From Thermoplasmata archaeon (GTDB taxonomy: Archaea; Thermoplasmatota; Thermoplasmata; Lutacidiplasmatales; UBA184): DNA of 19,183 bases. This document shows, one piece after another, positions 6,747-14,109 of this stretch. The DNA lies in contig JAKIVW010000010.1 in the NCBI GenBank assembly GCA_022750355.1, forward strand, positions 8,438-27,620, given 5' to 3'. The notes below the pieces were generated by a model. The model saw only the letters and a list, made by a program, of their open reading frames with translations, searched no databases and was not told the origin of the DNA. Each line of letters starts with the position of its first letter. Position 1 is the first letter of the stretch. The translations under genes and the position numbers were made by a program.

Positions 6747-6994
6747 CCTGCCCGCGTCGACCCGGTGTTCCGATTGGATACGGCGGGCGTGAACGCCGGC
6801 TCCGCTCGGGCGACTCCGGAGGACGGTCCGTCCCCAGCGCGACCAGTCCCAGCCGAGGGGTGCTGGACCATGGGGCCTCCCCCGCGGGTAAGAACTCCAA
6901 TACTCCCGCCGCCTCGCGACGTTCGATCCTCAGGGCCCATCATGACCCCCCAGTCGCTCCGTTCCGAATTCGTGTCGACCGGTGGTCCCCGCCC
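6747..6994. other. Intergenic gap between tRNA-Val and the reductase gene
   Basis: No coding sequence is supported in these 248 nt. A small bulged hairpin is visible (GTCC-C-AGC near 6846 with GCTGGAC near 6862). An 18-codon ATG frame (6942-6998) ends in TGA overlapping the GTG of the reductase gene; it has no clear ribosome binding site. No strong TATA-like element is evident. Confidence 0.4.
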
Positions 6995-7918
6995 GTGAGA
7001 TCACTCCGCCCGCTCGAGGTCCTGTTCGACCGAAGTCGGGGCCGCCGGGTCCCGTTGTCCCCCGCGCTCGCTCGGGTCTACGGTCCTCTCCGTCTCCCCC
7101 GGCCGTCGCGCCGACCGTTCGTGCTGGGGAACTTTGCCTCCACCCTCGACGGCGTGGTCTCTCTCAACGTTCCGGGCGCGTCCGGAGGAGGAGACATCAC
7201 CGGGTTCGAGGCGCACGACCGCCTGGTGATGGGCCTCCTGCGGGCGGTGGCCGACGCGGTGATCGTCGGTGCGGGAACGTTGCGGGCGGTCCCGCGGCAC
7301 CTCTGGACCGCGGAACACGTTTTCCCGAGGATGTGTCGGGAGTTCGCCGAACTACGACTCCGCTTGGGCAAACCCGCGTTTCCGCTGAACGTGGTCGTGA
7401 CCGCCCGCGGAAATTTGGACCTGACCTTGCCGGTGTTTTCTTCGGGTGCGGTCCCCGTACTCATCGTGACGACGGCGCGGGGCGCTGGTCGCTTGCCCTC
7501 GACCGACCTTCCCCCGACCGCACGGGCCGTGGTGGCGGGACGGTCGGACCGCCTGACGGCGACGGAGGTCCTCGCGGCGGTCCGGGCGGCCGGTCGGCAT
7601 GACGTCGTTCTGGTGGAGGGCGGCCCTCACCTCATCGGAGACTTCTTTGGCGAAGGGTACCTCGACGACCTCTTCCTGACCCTGGCCCCGCAGATTGCCG
7701 GACGGGAGGCTTCGGGAAAACGTCCGGGGCTCGTCGCCGGCCGGATCTTTGCCCCGGATCATCCCCTGTGGGGTACGCTGGTCGGAGTCCGCCGGGGCGG
7801 CAGCCATCTCTACCTGCGATTCGGATTTCCGGAGTCGCCGGGCGGGGTCCACACTCGACCTTCGAAAACGGCGACTCCGCCCCGGACCCGGCGAACGGCG
7901 GCCGGTTTCCACCCATGA
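6995..7918 (+). CDS. RibD C-terminal / dihydrofolate-reductase-fold reductase
   Basis: The 307-residue protein belongs to the RibD_C/DHFR-fold reductases, whose members include the NADPH-dependent pyrimidine reductases of riboflavin synthesis. Diagnostic segments are VLGNFASTLDGVVSL (43-57), a Gly-rich SGGGDITG (63-70), MGLLRAVADAVIVGAGTLRAV (79-99), LVEGGPHLIGDFFGEGYLDDLFLTLAPQIAGR (206-237), i.e. the NADPH-site EGG motif. It is longer than archaeal ArfC reductases (about 220) because of a 40-residue N-terminal extension and a Pro/Arg-rich tail after 280; in this it resembles the actinobacterial-type members of the family. No deaminase domain is present. I chose the GTG at 6995; the frame is open further up but runs into the tRNA. 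The stop TGA overlaps the ATG of the next gene. The exact substrate is uncertain. Confidence 0.85.
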   Translation: MRSLRPLEVLFDRSRGRRVPLSPALARVYGPLRLPRPSRRPFVLGNFASTLDGVVSLNVPGASGGGDITGFEAHDRLVMGLLRAVADAVIVGAGTLRAVPRHLWTAEHVFPRMCREFAELRLRLGKPAFPLNVVVTARGNLDLTLPVFSSGAVPVLIVTTARGAGRLPSTDLPPTARAVVAGRSDRLTATEVLAAVRAAGRHDVVLVEGGPHLIGDFFGEGYLDDLFLTLAPQIAGREASGKRPGLVAGRIFAPDHPLWGTLVGVRRGGSHLYLRFGFPESPGGVHTRPSKTATPPRTRRTAAGFHP

Positions 7919-8160
7919 CCGAACCCTCAGGACCGCGTCCGAACGAAACGCCCCGCGGGGCGGGGTTCGGAACGTGTCCGCGCTGCCGCGGATCCCTGAG
8001 CGAGCCGGTCAGCGGCGATCTCCACTGCCGGGTCTTCTGTCTCGCGTGCGGACAGGATTTCCAACTGGACGACCCACTCCTGTACGCGACCGCCACGCCC
8101 GACCCGGTGGGTCGCGCGGTTCCGAATTCGCCTCACGCTCGTCGCGGTCAACACCGATAA
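7915..8160 (+). CDS. Small zinc-ribbon protein coupled to the reductase
   Basis: An 81-residue protein with a single zinc ribbon: CPRC at residues 20-23 and CLAC about 20 residues later, with a GDLHCRVFCLACGQDF core; a further Cys lies in the second knuckle. Outside this the protein is Pro/Arg-rich and probably disordered. Its ATG overlaps the TGA of the reductase gene (ATGA), so the two are translationally coupled. The reading frame is open much further upstream inside the reductase gene, but only the part from 7915 is plausible. I do not know a family; small archaeal zinc ribbons are often nucleic-acid or protein adaptors. The stop codon lies inside the TATA-like element of the next gene. 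Confidence 0.65.
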   Translation: MTEPSGPRPNETPRGAGFGTCPRCRGSLSEPVSGDLHCRVFCLACGQDFQLDDPLLYATATPDPVGRAVPNSPHARRGQHR

Positions 8161-8162
8161 AT
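8154..8162 (+). promoter_or_regulatory. TATA-like box for the small membrane protein gene
   Basis: CGATAAAT is centred about 27 nt before the ATG at 8185, so the transcript would start at or within a few bases of the start codon. The GGAGG at 8178-8182 is only 2 nt from the ATG, too close to act as a normal ribosome binding site. Confidence 0.45.
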
Positions 8163-8184
8163 CCCTCCCGGAAGTTCGGAGGCC

Positions 8185-8559
8185 ATGGCCGGCATCGGCA
8201 ACTTGCCCTTGGGCGTCGCGATCCTGGCGGTCCTGATCGGGATCTTCGGTTTCTTTGTCCTGCTGGTCGGAGTGTTCGCGCTCATCTTTGGCGCCACGAT
8301 CGCGATCGCCGGGGGAAGTGGGGTCTCGGTGTTCGGCGTCGGGGGCGTCATCGGCGGCTTGATCATCCTCATCGTGGGCCTCATCATCCTTGGAGTCGCC
8401 GTCGGGCTTTGGGGGCAGCGCCTGTGGGCGCTCGTGCTCGCGATCCTGGTGCTGTTGTTCTACGGGGCGGTGGAGTTCGTCTCGGGTTCCGTGCTCGCGC
8501 TCGTCATCGTCGCGCTCCTTCTCGTCTACCTCGTCGTCGTCTCCAAGCACTTCGACTGA
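8185..8559 (+). CDS. Small four-helix membrane protein, unknown function
   Basis: The 124-residue protein is almost wholly hydrophobic. I count four membrane segments: about 8-40 (long, possibly kinked or with a re-entrant part around the Gly-rich GGSGVSVFGVGG), 50-74, 78-97 and 101-119. The few charged residues are a Gln-Arg pair in the loop before segment three (GLWGQRLW), a Glu in VEFVSG, and the C-terminal KHFD. No catalytic or ligand motif is visible and I cannot name a family. It has its own TATA-like element and ends 42 nt from a convergent gene. The start ATG is the only one ahead of the first membrane segment. Confidence 0.75.
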   Translation: MAGIGNLPLGVAILAVLIGIFGFFVLLVGVFALIFGATIAIAGGSGVSVFGVGGVIGGLIILIVGLIILGVAVGLWGQRLWALVLAILVLLFYGAVEFVSGSVLALVIVALLLVYLVVVSKHFD

Positions 8560-8601
8560 GCCGAAGGCTCGACCGGCCCCGCGGGCCGCCGCGGATCCGG
8601 C

Positions 8602-9153
8602 CTAGATGTCGCTGTAGGCCGGCACTTTGTCGGGGTCCTCGCCCTTCGCAAAGGCCCGTAAGGATTCCTGACGTTTCGCATCGCGGACCGCCTTGGTCAT
8701 GCGGACGGGCATCGCGAGCGACCAGTGGTGACCGAACGGGTCGACCAGGTGTCCGTACCGCTCCCCCCAGAACATGTCGGCGAGCGGCATCGTCACCTTC
8801 GCACCCGCATCCACCGCGCGATTCCAGAGCGCTTCCACGTCGGTCGAGTAGATGTGGAGGGTCACCGTCGTCGTCTCGACGGTTGAGGGGGCCGAGCGGT
8901 CCGACCCTCGGAAGACGTCCGAGAGCATCAGGATCGAATCCCCGATCCGGAGGCGGCCGTGGATGAGCTTGCCGGACGGGGTCACCTGGCGTCGAAGTTC
9001 CTTCGCCCCGAACGCCTTCTTATAGAATTCCATGGCCAGAACGCCGCCCACGACCGCCAGGGAGGGCGTGATCGTGTGGAATCCCCGCGGGATCGAGGCG
9101 ACGGTCTTGCGGGGCCGAGTTCGGGTCTTGGTCTTACGGCGGGCGGTCGGCAT
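8602..9153 (-). CDS. VOC superfamily (glyoxalase/PhnB-like) protein
   Basis: A 183-residue protein of the vicinal-oxygen-chelate fold, nearest to the PhnB-like group (COG2764): HTITPSLAVVGGVLAMEFYKKAFGAKEL (26-53), GKLIHGRLRIGDSILMLSD (61-79), VTLHIYSTDVEALWNRAVDAGAKVTMPLADMFWGERYGHLVDPFGHHWSLA (97-147). The WGERYGHLVDPFGHHW segment is the typical C-terminal half of such domains. The substrate cannot be told from sequence; many members are annotated only as PhnB-like. The first 20 residues are a basic tail (RRKTKTRTRPRK) not expected for the fold, and the last 30 residues form a charged helix. GAGGAG lies 7 nt before the ATG and a TATA-like TTATGTA is about 36 nt upstream, supporting this start. 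Confidence 0.88.
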   Translation of the reverse strand: MPTARRKTKTRTRPRKTVASIPRGFHTITPSLAVVGGVLAMEFYKKAFGAKELRRQVTPSGKLIHGRLRIGDSILMLSDVFRGSDRSAPSTVETTTVTLHIYSTDVEALWNRAVDAGAKVTMPLADMFWGERYGHLVDPFGHHWSLAMPVRMTKAVRDAKRQESLRAFAKGEDPDKVPAYSDI

Positions 9154-9185
9154 CGTACACTCCTCGGCTGGCTACCGGGCGGGCG

Positions 9186-9192
9186 TACATAA
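9186..9192 (-). promoter_or_regulatory. TATA-like box for the VOC protein gene
   Basis: The minus strand reads TTATGTA, centred about 36 nt before the ATG at 9153; the predicted leader is about 11 nt and contains GAGGAG. Confidence 0.4.
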
Positions 9193-9251
9193 CGTCCCGA
9201 CGGTGGATCGCGGATCGACCCGACGGAGGGGGTCGTTCGGGCCGACCCGGT

Positions 9252-9800
9252 TCACGGGTCGAACCGATCGTGGTCTGCGGCCGAGCCGCGGAGGGCCTTC
9301 AACAACGGGAGAAATTCGCCGGGCCCCAGGAACGGGGTGCCGTTCACGAAGAACGTCGGTGTCCCGCGGACCCCGTGGTGCTGCGCGCTCGCGACGTCCT
9401 CGGCCACCCGCCGCGCGGGGGCGCCGGACCGGAGGTCCCGGTCGAACGTAGCCATGTCGAGCGAGATCTCGCGAGCGTACTTCTCGAGGTGGGCCGTTTC
9501 CAATTGGTCCTGATGCTCGAACAGTCGGTCGTGCATCAACCAGAATTTTCCCTGGGCGTCGGCGGCTTCGGCGGCCTCGGCCGCCGCTTGGGCGTTCGGA
9601 TGGATCATCGAGAGCGGGAGATTGCGGACGACCACGCACACTTCGTCCCCGAGTTCCTCTTCGAGCTTCTTCAGGACCCAATGAGCCTCCGCGCACGGCT
9701 CGGACTCATAATCCGTGTACTCGATGAGGGAGAGCTTCGCCGTAGGGGGACCTCGGCAATGGTCGCGACTCGCGTTGGGGAGGACGGGCTCGGTCGTCAT
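9252..9800 (-). CDS. DsbA-like thioredoxin-fold protein with degenerate SxxC active site
   Basis: A 182-residue DsbA/Thioredoxin_4-type protein: the first strand and active-site region LSLIEYTDYESEPCAEAHW (23-41), LPLSMIHPNAQAAAEAAEAA in the helical insert (61-80), FWLMHDRLFEHQ (86-97), and the cis-Pro loop GVRGTPTFFVNG (143-154). Family members have CPYC at the active site; here the four positions are S33-E34-P35-C36, so the usual nucleophilic first Cys is a Ser. A Cys near the N-terminus (residue 15) could be an alternative partner. No signal peptide is visible, so it is probably cytosolic. The frame is open to a GTG at 9860, 9 nt after the MFS gene. I prefer the ATG at 9800 because a TATA-like CATATCC lies about 32 nt before it; a strong AGGAGG (9841-9846) lies between the two candidates. 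It may still be co-transcribed with the MFS gene. Confidence 0.82.
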   Translation of the reverse strand: MTTEPVLPNASRDHCRGPPTAKLSLIEYTDYESEPCAEAHWVLKKLEEELGDEVCVVVRNLPLSMIHPNAQAAAEAAEAADAQGKFWLMHDRLFEHQDQLETAHLEKYAREISLDMATFDRDLRSGAPARRVAEDVASAQHHGVRGTPTFFVNGTPFLGPGEFLPLLKALRGSAADHDRFDP

Positions 9801-9828
9801 GGTACCTTGTTTCGGGGAGACTTCGGGG

Positions 9829-9836
9829 GATATGGT
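9829..9836 (-). promoter_or_regulatory. TATA-like element upstream of the DsbA-like gene
   Basis: The minus strand reads CCATATCC, centred about 33 nt before the ATG at 9800. If used it would give the DsbA-like gene its own nearly leaderless transcript, besides any read-through from the MFS gene. Confidence 0.35.
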
Positions 9837-9869
9837 CGTTCCTCCTTGCGAGATCCCCACCGGGCCGGC

Positions 9870-11159
9870 TCAGAACGTGTACGTCCGAATCGCGGGCAGC
9901 AGGAGCGAGCTCACCGCGGCCACCCCGAAGACGAGCGCGACGATCGTGGCGAGCGAGCTCGGGACGACCTGCGTCGCCAGCACACCGAGAACGACCGCGC
10001 CGATCGCGCCGGCAGCGCCACGAAAGACGTATAGGTTGCTCGTGACCCGGGCGAGGCGATTTTCGGGGACGTAACCCCATAAGAACGTCCCGCTCCCGGA
10101 AAGGTAGCCGCTCACTCCCGCGCCCGCCAGGAACCAGGCGGCCCCCGCCAGCACGAGGGACGGCGGGAAGACCCCCGTCAGGAACAAGGCGATCGCGCTC
10201 AGCGACAGCGTCCCGACGATGACCGCCCCGACCCGGCGGCGGGGATTGTAGTGCCCGAGGAGGAGGTCCACGACCACCCCACCGACGACGAACGAGGTGA
10301 ACAGCAGCCCGTAGGCGACGCCCGGATCGGAGAAGGAATGGTTGGCATCGAGGGTGATGAGGAGCGCCGGGGCGGCCGCGAAGAACCCGGAGACCGCACC
10401 GAGCACCCCCAATTGCCGCAGGGGGCGACCCTCGGGGGAGGAGAGGTACTGCCAACCTTCGAGGAATCCGGCCGCGTACTCCCGCTCTGTCGACCTGCCC
10501 CCTCGAAGGGGCACCAGCACCGCGAGGAGGGTGGCCAATACCAGCAGGACCGCGTAGAGGTAGCCGCTGCCGACGGCCCCCGAAATGAGGATGAGCGCCG
10601 CCCCCGCCGCGTACCCCCCCACTTGGACCCCGGCACCCAGCGCGCTCGCCAACCCCTGGCCGGCGAACAGCTCGTCCTTCGAGAGAAGCGTGCGAGGGGC
10701 GACTTGGAAGACGGCCCACTCGAAGTCCCACGCGACCGACAGGATCGCCACGAGGACCAGCAGCAACACCAGGTGCAGTTCTCCGCGCGACGCGGTGTAG
10801 GCGAGGACGGTGGCGGCCACCGCCTGGATTGGGTAACCGATGAGAAAGATCACCCGTTTGTCGGCCGCTCGGTCGACGAGCGGGGCGACCAGGAAGGTGA
10901 GAGCGTAGATGCCCAACTCGAGAAAGAGGACGAGCCCGACGACGATGAACGAACCGGAGTTGAGATACGCGATCCACGGGATCGAAATGCTGTAGACCGC
11001 GTAGCCGGACGATGCGAGGATGACCGAACCCTGGTAGAGAAGGAACCGTCGGTTCCGCAGTACGGACCGATAGCCCCCCGGGAGACCCGGTCCCGCCGGG
11101 GGGCCGGTCGCGACCGCGGGGGGGACGGGAATCGAGTCGGGGCCGGAGCCGGGGGTCAT
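9870..11159 (-). CDS. Major facilitator superfamily transporter
   Basis: A 429-residue polytopic protein with about 12 predicted membrane helices. After a 30-residue Pro/Gly-rich cytosolic N-terminus, FLLYQGSVILASSGYAVYSISIPWIAY is helix 1. The loop between helices 2 and 3 has the MFS motif-A-like sequence APLVDRAADKRVIFLIGYP, with the Asp-Arg and basic pattern. A long loop at the midpoint (RGGRSTEREYAAGFLEGWQYLSSPEGRPLR) separates the two six-helix halves, and the second half begins with LGVLGAVSGFFAAAPALL. The overall look is of the drug/metabolite efflux-like MFS groups, but the substrate is unknown. The ATG has GGGAG 5-8 nt upstream. The gene is 9 nt or 69 nt (depending on the start) before the DsbA-like gene, in the same direction. 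Confidence is high for the superfamily only. Confidence 0.9.
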   Translation of the reverse strand: MTPGSGPDSIPVPPAVATGPPAGPGLPGGYRSVLRNRRFLLYQGSVILASSGYAVYSISIPWIAYLNSGSFIVVGLVLFLELGIYALTFLVAPLVDRAADKRVIFLIGYPIQAVAATVLAYTASRGELHLVLLLVLVAILSVAWDFEWAVFQVAPRTLLSKDELFAGQGLASALGAGVQVGGYAAGAALILISGAVGSGYLYAVLLVLATLLAVLVPLRGGRSTEREYAAGFLEGWQYLSSPEGRPLRQLGVLGAVSGFFAAAPALLITLDANHSFSDPGVAYGLLFTSFVVGGVVVDLLLGHYNPRRRVGAVIVGTLSLSAIALFLTGVFPPSLVLAGAAWFLAGAGVSGYLSGSGTFLWGYVPENRLARVTSNLYVFRGAAGAIGAVVLGVLATQVVPSSLATIVALVFGVAAVSSLLLPAIRTYTF

Positions 11160-11216
11160 CGGCTCCCGCTCGACTCGGGGACGTCCGCCCGCATCCCTTC
11201 CGCGAGCGGCCTTCCG

Positions 11217-11224
11217 CTAATATG
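11217..11224. promoter_or_regulatory. Possible shared TATA-like element between divergent genes
   Basis: CTAATATG is the only AT-rich island in the 102-nt gap between the MFS gene (-) and the GtrA-fusion gene (+). Read to the right it predicts a start near 11245, just before GGAGGA and the TTG at 11262. Read to the left it predicts a start near 11195, with a leader of about 36 nt to the MFS ATG. Confidence 0.4.
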
Positions 11225-11261
11225 GGGTGCCCCGCTGGGCGCCCTCGGAGGACGATTTCGG

Positions 11262-12683
11262 TTGGCTACGTCGACGCCGGCCGCTCCGTCCCCGCCCCCT
11301 CCCGAGATGCCCCGCGTCTCCCGGGGACTTCGGTACGCGCTCGCCTGGCTCGCGGGGGCTCTCCCGGCCTTCGCCGTGATCACCGCCCTGTGGCTCTACC
11401 CGAGCGACTTTCACGGGGTTGGGGAGATCTCGCTCGGCGCGTTCGCCCTCATGTTCCCCGTCGCGGTCCGCCAGCTGAAGGTCCCGCGCCGCGCCGGCTT
11501 CATCTACTTCTTGCTCGGCGCGGGGATCGTCTTCTCGATCGGGTCCATCCTTACCGGCGCGGCCAACGGGTTGACGGACGAACCGTTCACGACCCCGCGG
11601 TACGTCGGTCTGCTCTTCGCGCACCAAGACCCGTACGTCGTCCCGCTCGTCTTCGATTATGTGCAGTACGGCCAGGCGATCCACTCGCAATCGGTCTACC
11701 TGTACGGACCGCTGCTGATGTTCTTCCAGATACCGGGACTCGACTACAAGTGGTTCGCGCTCGGCTGCTGGGTCGTCATGGTCCTCCTCGTGCGCAAGCG
11801 GTTCGACGTCGCCGTGATGCTGGCCCAACCGTACGTGGCCATCATCGCGGCGAGCGGCTACAACGACCTGGTCGCCCTCGTGTTCATGACGCTTGCCTTT
11901 GTCGGCTACGAAGGACGGAGGCAGAAGTGGGCCGAGTGGCTGAGCCTCGGGTTGAAACAGTTCGCCAACCTGTTCATCCTCGCGTACTACATTTTCCGTC
12001 GCGACTGGCGGAACACGCTGCTCACCGCGGGCATCAGTGCGGCGTTCCTCGTGCCGTTCCTCCTGTGGAGCGGCCCGGCCATCCTGTGTCCGTCGGTGCT
12101 CGCGGATCGGCTGCCGAGCTGCAGCGGCGGTGGTTCCCCGAGCTACCTGCTCAACTACTCGGTCTGGGTCGTTTGGGCGGTCGCGATCTTCTACCCGTCG
12201 TTCGTGGATACGTTGCGACAGTGGGCGGCCGTCGGGCGATGGAATCGATTGCTGGCGAGCACCGGGCTCCGGTTTGACGACCTGCTGCGCCTGCCCGCGT
12301 TCGTCGTCGTCGGGATCTCCGGCGTCTTCGTCAATCTCTGCGTCTTCACCTTGCTCGGAGTGCGCTTTGGCCATGCGACCGCGATCACGCTGCTCGCGAG
12401 CGCCGCGGCGTTTGGCGTCGCGATGGTGTGGAACTTCACGTGGAATCGCTCGTGGGCGTTCCAGGGCCGGGGGGACCGTTCGACCGCGTTCCATCTCGCC
12501 GTCTACGGCGTGATCCAGGCCGTCGCGCTCGGCGTCAACCTGGCCGTGCTCGCGCTGGGCGTGACGTTCGGCATCGGACCGCTCGAGAGCCAGCTCATCG
12601 GGGTCCTGCTCGGAAGTGTCATCGGATACGTCGCGAACCTGCGGTGGAACTTCCGCTCGGCCCGGCCCGTTCCGCAACCCTGA
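11262..12683 (+). CDS. Polytopic membrane protein (GT-C-like) fused to a C-terminal GtrA domain
   Basis: Of 473 residues, the last ~130 (341-470) form a GtrA-like domain with four membrane helices: LPAFVVVGISGVFVNLCVFTLL, FGVAMVWNFTWNRSWAFQ, YGVIQAVALGVNLAVLALGV and LLGSVIGYVANLRWNF. GtrA proteins are thought to move polyprenyl-phosphate sugars or assist the glycosyltransferases that use them. The N-terminal ~320 residues carry about 8-9 hydrophobic segments and an acidic first large loop, ANGLTDEPFTTP (101-112), then LDYKWFALGCW (160-170), ASGYNDLV (197-204) and LKQFANL (231-237). The acidic loop is reminiscent of the DE/DD motif of GT-C glycosyltransferases. A paralogue without GtrA lies at 16642-17724. 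I chose the TTG at 11262 because GGAGGA lies 9 nt upstream and the resulting Pro-rich N-terminus matches that of the paralogue; the alternative is ATG 11307. GtrA is firm, enzyme activity is inferred. Confidence 0.82.
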   Translation: MATSTPAAPSPPPPEMPRVSRGLRYALAWLAGALPAFAVITALWLYPSDFHGVGEISLGAFALMFPVAVRQLKVPRRAGFIYFLLGAGIVFSIGSILTGAANGLTDEPFTTPRYVGLLFAHQDPYVVPLVFDYVQYGQAIHSQSVYLYGPLLMFFQIPGLDYKWFALGCWVVMVLLVRKRFDVAVMLAQPYVAIIAASGYNDLVALVFMTLAFVGYEGRRQKWAEWLSLGLKQFANLFILAYYIFRRDWRNTLLTAGISAAFLVPFLLWSGPAILCPSVLADRLPSCSGGGSPSYLLNYSVWVVWAVAIFYPSFVDTLRQWAAVGRWNRLLASTGLRFDDLLRLPAFVVVGISGVFVNLCVFTLLGVRFGHATAITLLASAAAFGVAMVWNFTWNRSWAFQGRGDRSTAFHLAVYGVIQAVALGVNLAVLALGVTFGIGPLESQLIGVLLGSVIGYVANLRWNFRSARPVPQP

Positions 12684-12720
12684 ATCCCGGGGCGGGGTCC
12701 GTCGCACGGGCCTCGAGCGA

Positions 12721-14109
12721 CTACGATTTCTTCAGCGCCGCCACGATCTGCCCGACCGCGGCCTGGGCGTCCCCGTAGAGCATGCGGGTGTTGTCCTTGT
12801 AGAACAGGTCGTTCTCGATCCCGGCGAACCCCTTGCCCTGGCCCCGCTTGATCACGATGACGTTGTGCGCCTGGTCGACGTCCAGGATCGGCATCCCGAA
12901 GAGGGGACTGCCCGGGCGGTGGGCAGCGGGGTTGACGACGTCGTTCGCCCCGATCACGAGAGCCACGTCCGCGCTTGGGAACTCGGAGTTGATCTCGTCG
13001 CGGTCGAACAGCTTGTCGTAGGAGATCCCGGCTTCCGCGAGCAGCACGTTCATGTGGCCGGGCATGCGGCCCGCGACCGGGTGGATCGCGTACTTGACGG
13101 TCACGCCCTTCGCCTCGAGGAGGTCCGCGAGCTCCTTCACCTTCTGCTGCGCTTGCGCGACCGCCATGCCGTACCCGGGGACGATGATGACCTCGTTCGC
13201 GTACGCCATCTCGACCGCGGCATCGGACGCATCGATCGACCTCATCGAGCCCTGGACCGTCGTGCCGGTCTCCTCCGTCGCCCCGAAGGCGCCGAAGAGG
13301 ACGTTGCCGACCGAGCGGTTCATCGCCTTGGCCATGAGGAGGGTGAGGAGCGAGCCCGCCGCGCCGACCAGCGTCCCTGCCACCACGAGGGCGTATCCGG
13401 CGTCGCCGAGGGGCCCGTTGACGAGGGCGAAGCCATCCAGGGCGACCGCGATCCCCGTGAAGGCGTTGAAGAGGCTGATGACGACCGGCATGTCGGCCCC
13501 GCCGATCGGGAGCGCGAACAGGAACCCGAAGAGGATCATCAGCAGGAAGAACGGCAGCAGCCAGAACGCCTGGACCGAGTAGGCGGCGTAGCCCCCGAAC
13601 GCGACGCCGATCACGAGCACGGCCAGGTTCACCGGCTGCTGGCCGGGGAACACGATGGGTTTCGAGCGGAGCCAGCCCTGCAGCTTCAGGAAGGCGATGA
13701 TGCTGCCCGCGATCGAGACCGACCCGATGACTGCGCCGGCGAGACTGAGGCCCGCGGTGACCGGATTCCCGAGCGAGACCAGGAGCTCGACCGCCGCGAT
13801 CGCACCGGCGGCGCCGCCGCCCATCCCGTTGAAGATCGCGACCATCTGCGGCATCGCGGTCATCTGGACCACACGGGCCCAGTACCATCCGGCGAGTCCC
13901 CCGACGAATACGCCGAGCGCGATGAGGGCGAAGTTCGACTCGCCCGGCAGGAGAACGCTGACCGCGACCGCGATGAACATCGCGACGCCGGCGAGCATGA
14001 TCCCTCGCCGCGCGGTCGCGGGGGAGCTCATCGACCGGAGGCCGAGGATGAAGACGAGGATCGCGACGACGTAGACGCCGTCGACGAGGGGGGTTTGCCA
14101 GGCGATCAT
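12721..14109 (-). CDS. pntB: NAD(P) transhydrogenase subunit beta
   Basis: PntB forms part of the membrane channel (domain II) and the NADP(H)-binding domain III of the proton-translocating transhydrogenase, which reduces NADP+ with NADH at the expense of the proton gradient. The 462 residues contain nine or so membrane helices up to about 265, including the conserved FNGMGGGAAGAIA (93-105) and PIGGADMPVVISLFNAFTG (201-219) segments. Domain III follows: VIIVPGYGMAVAQAQ (307-321), HPVAGRMPGHMNVLLAEA (343-360), IGANDVVNPAA (386-396), GMPILDVDQA (405-414) and KRGQGKG (421-427). All NADP-site loops are present, so the subunit should be active. The ATG overlaps the stop of pntAB as ATGA. Length equals the bacterial protein (about 460). 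It is the last gene of a three-gene operon. Confidence 0.97.
   Translation of the reverse strand: MIAWQTPLVDGVYVVAILVFILGLRSMSSPATARRGIMLAGVAMFIAVAVSVLLPGESNFALIALGVFVGGLAGWYWARVVQMTAMPQMVAIFNGMGGGAAGAIAAVELLVSLGNPVTAGLSLAGAVIGSVSIAGSIIAFLKLQGWLRSKPIVFPGQQPVNLAVLVIGVAFGGYAAYSVQAFWLLPFFLLMILFGFLFALPIGGADMPVVISLFNAFTGIAVALDGFALVNGPLGDAGYALVVAGTLVGAAGSLLTLLMAKAMNRSVGNVLFGAFGATEETGTTVQGSMRSIDASDAAVEMAYANEVIIVPGYGMAVAQAQQKVKELADLLEAKGVTVKYAIHPVAGRMPGHMNVLLAEAGISYDKLFDRDEINSEFPSADVALVIGANDVVNPAAHRPGSPLFGMPILDVDQAHNVIVIKRGQGKGFAGIENDLFYKDNTRMLYGDAQAAVGQIVAALKKS

Noticed and set aside
6713..6994. Upstream extension of the reductase frame
   Set aside because: It begins inside tRNA-Val and contains no family sequence; the domain begins after the GTG at 6995.
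6942..6998. 18-codon upstream frame overlapping the reductase GTG
   Set aside because: No ribosome binding site and no distinctive peptide; the GTGA overlap alone is easily a chance event.
10251..11261. Upstream extension of the GtrA-fusion frame
   Set aside because: It is antisense to the MFS gene and consists of charged low-complexity sequence; the TTG at 11262 has GGAGGA at 9 nt.
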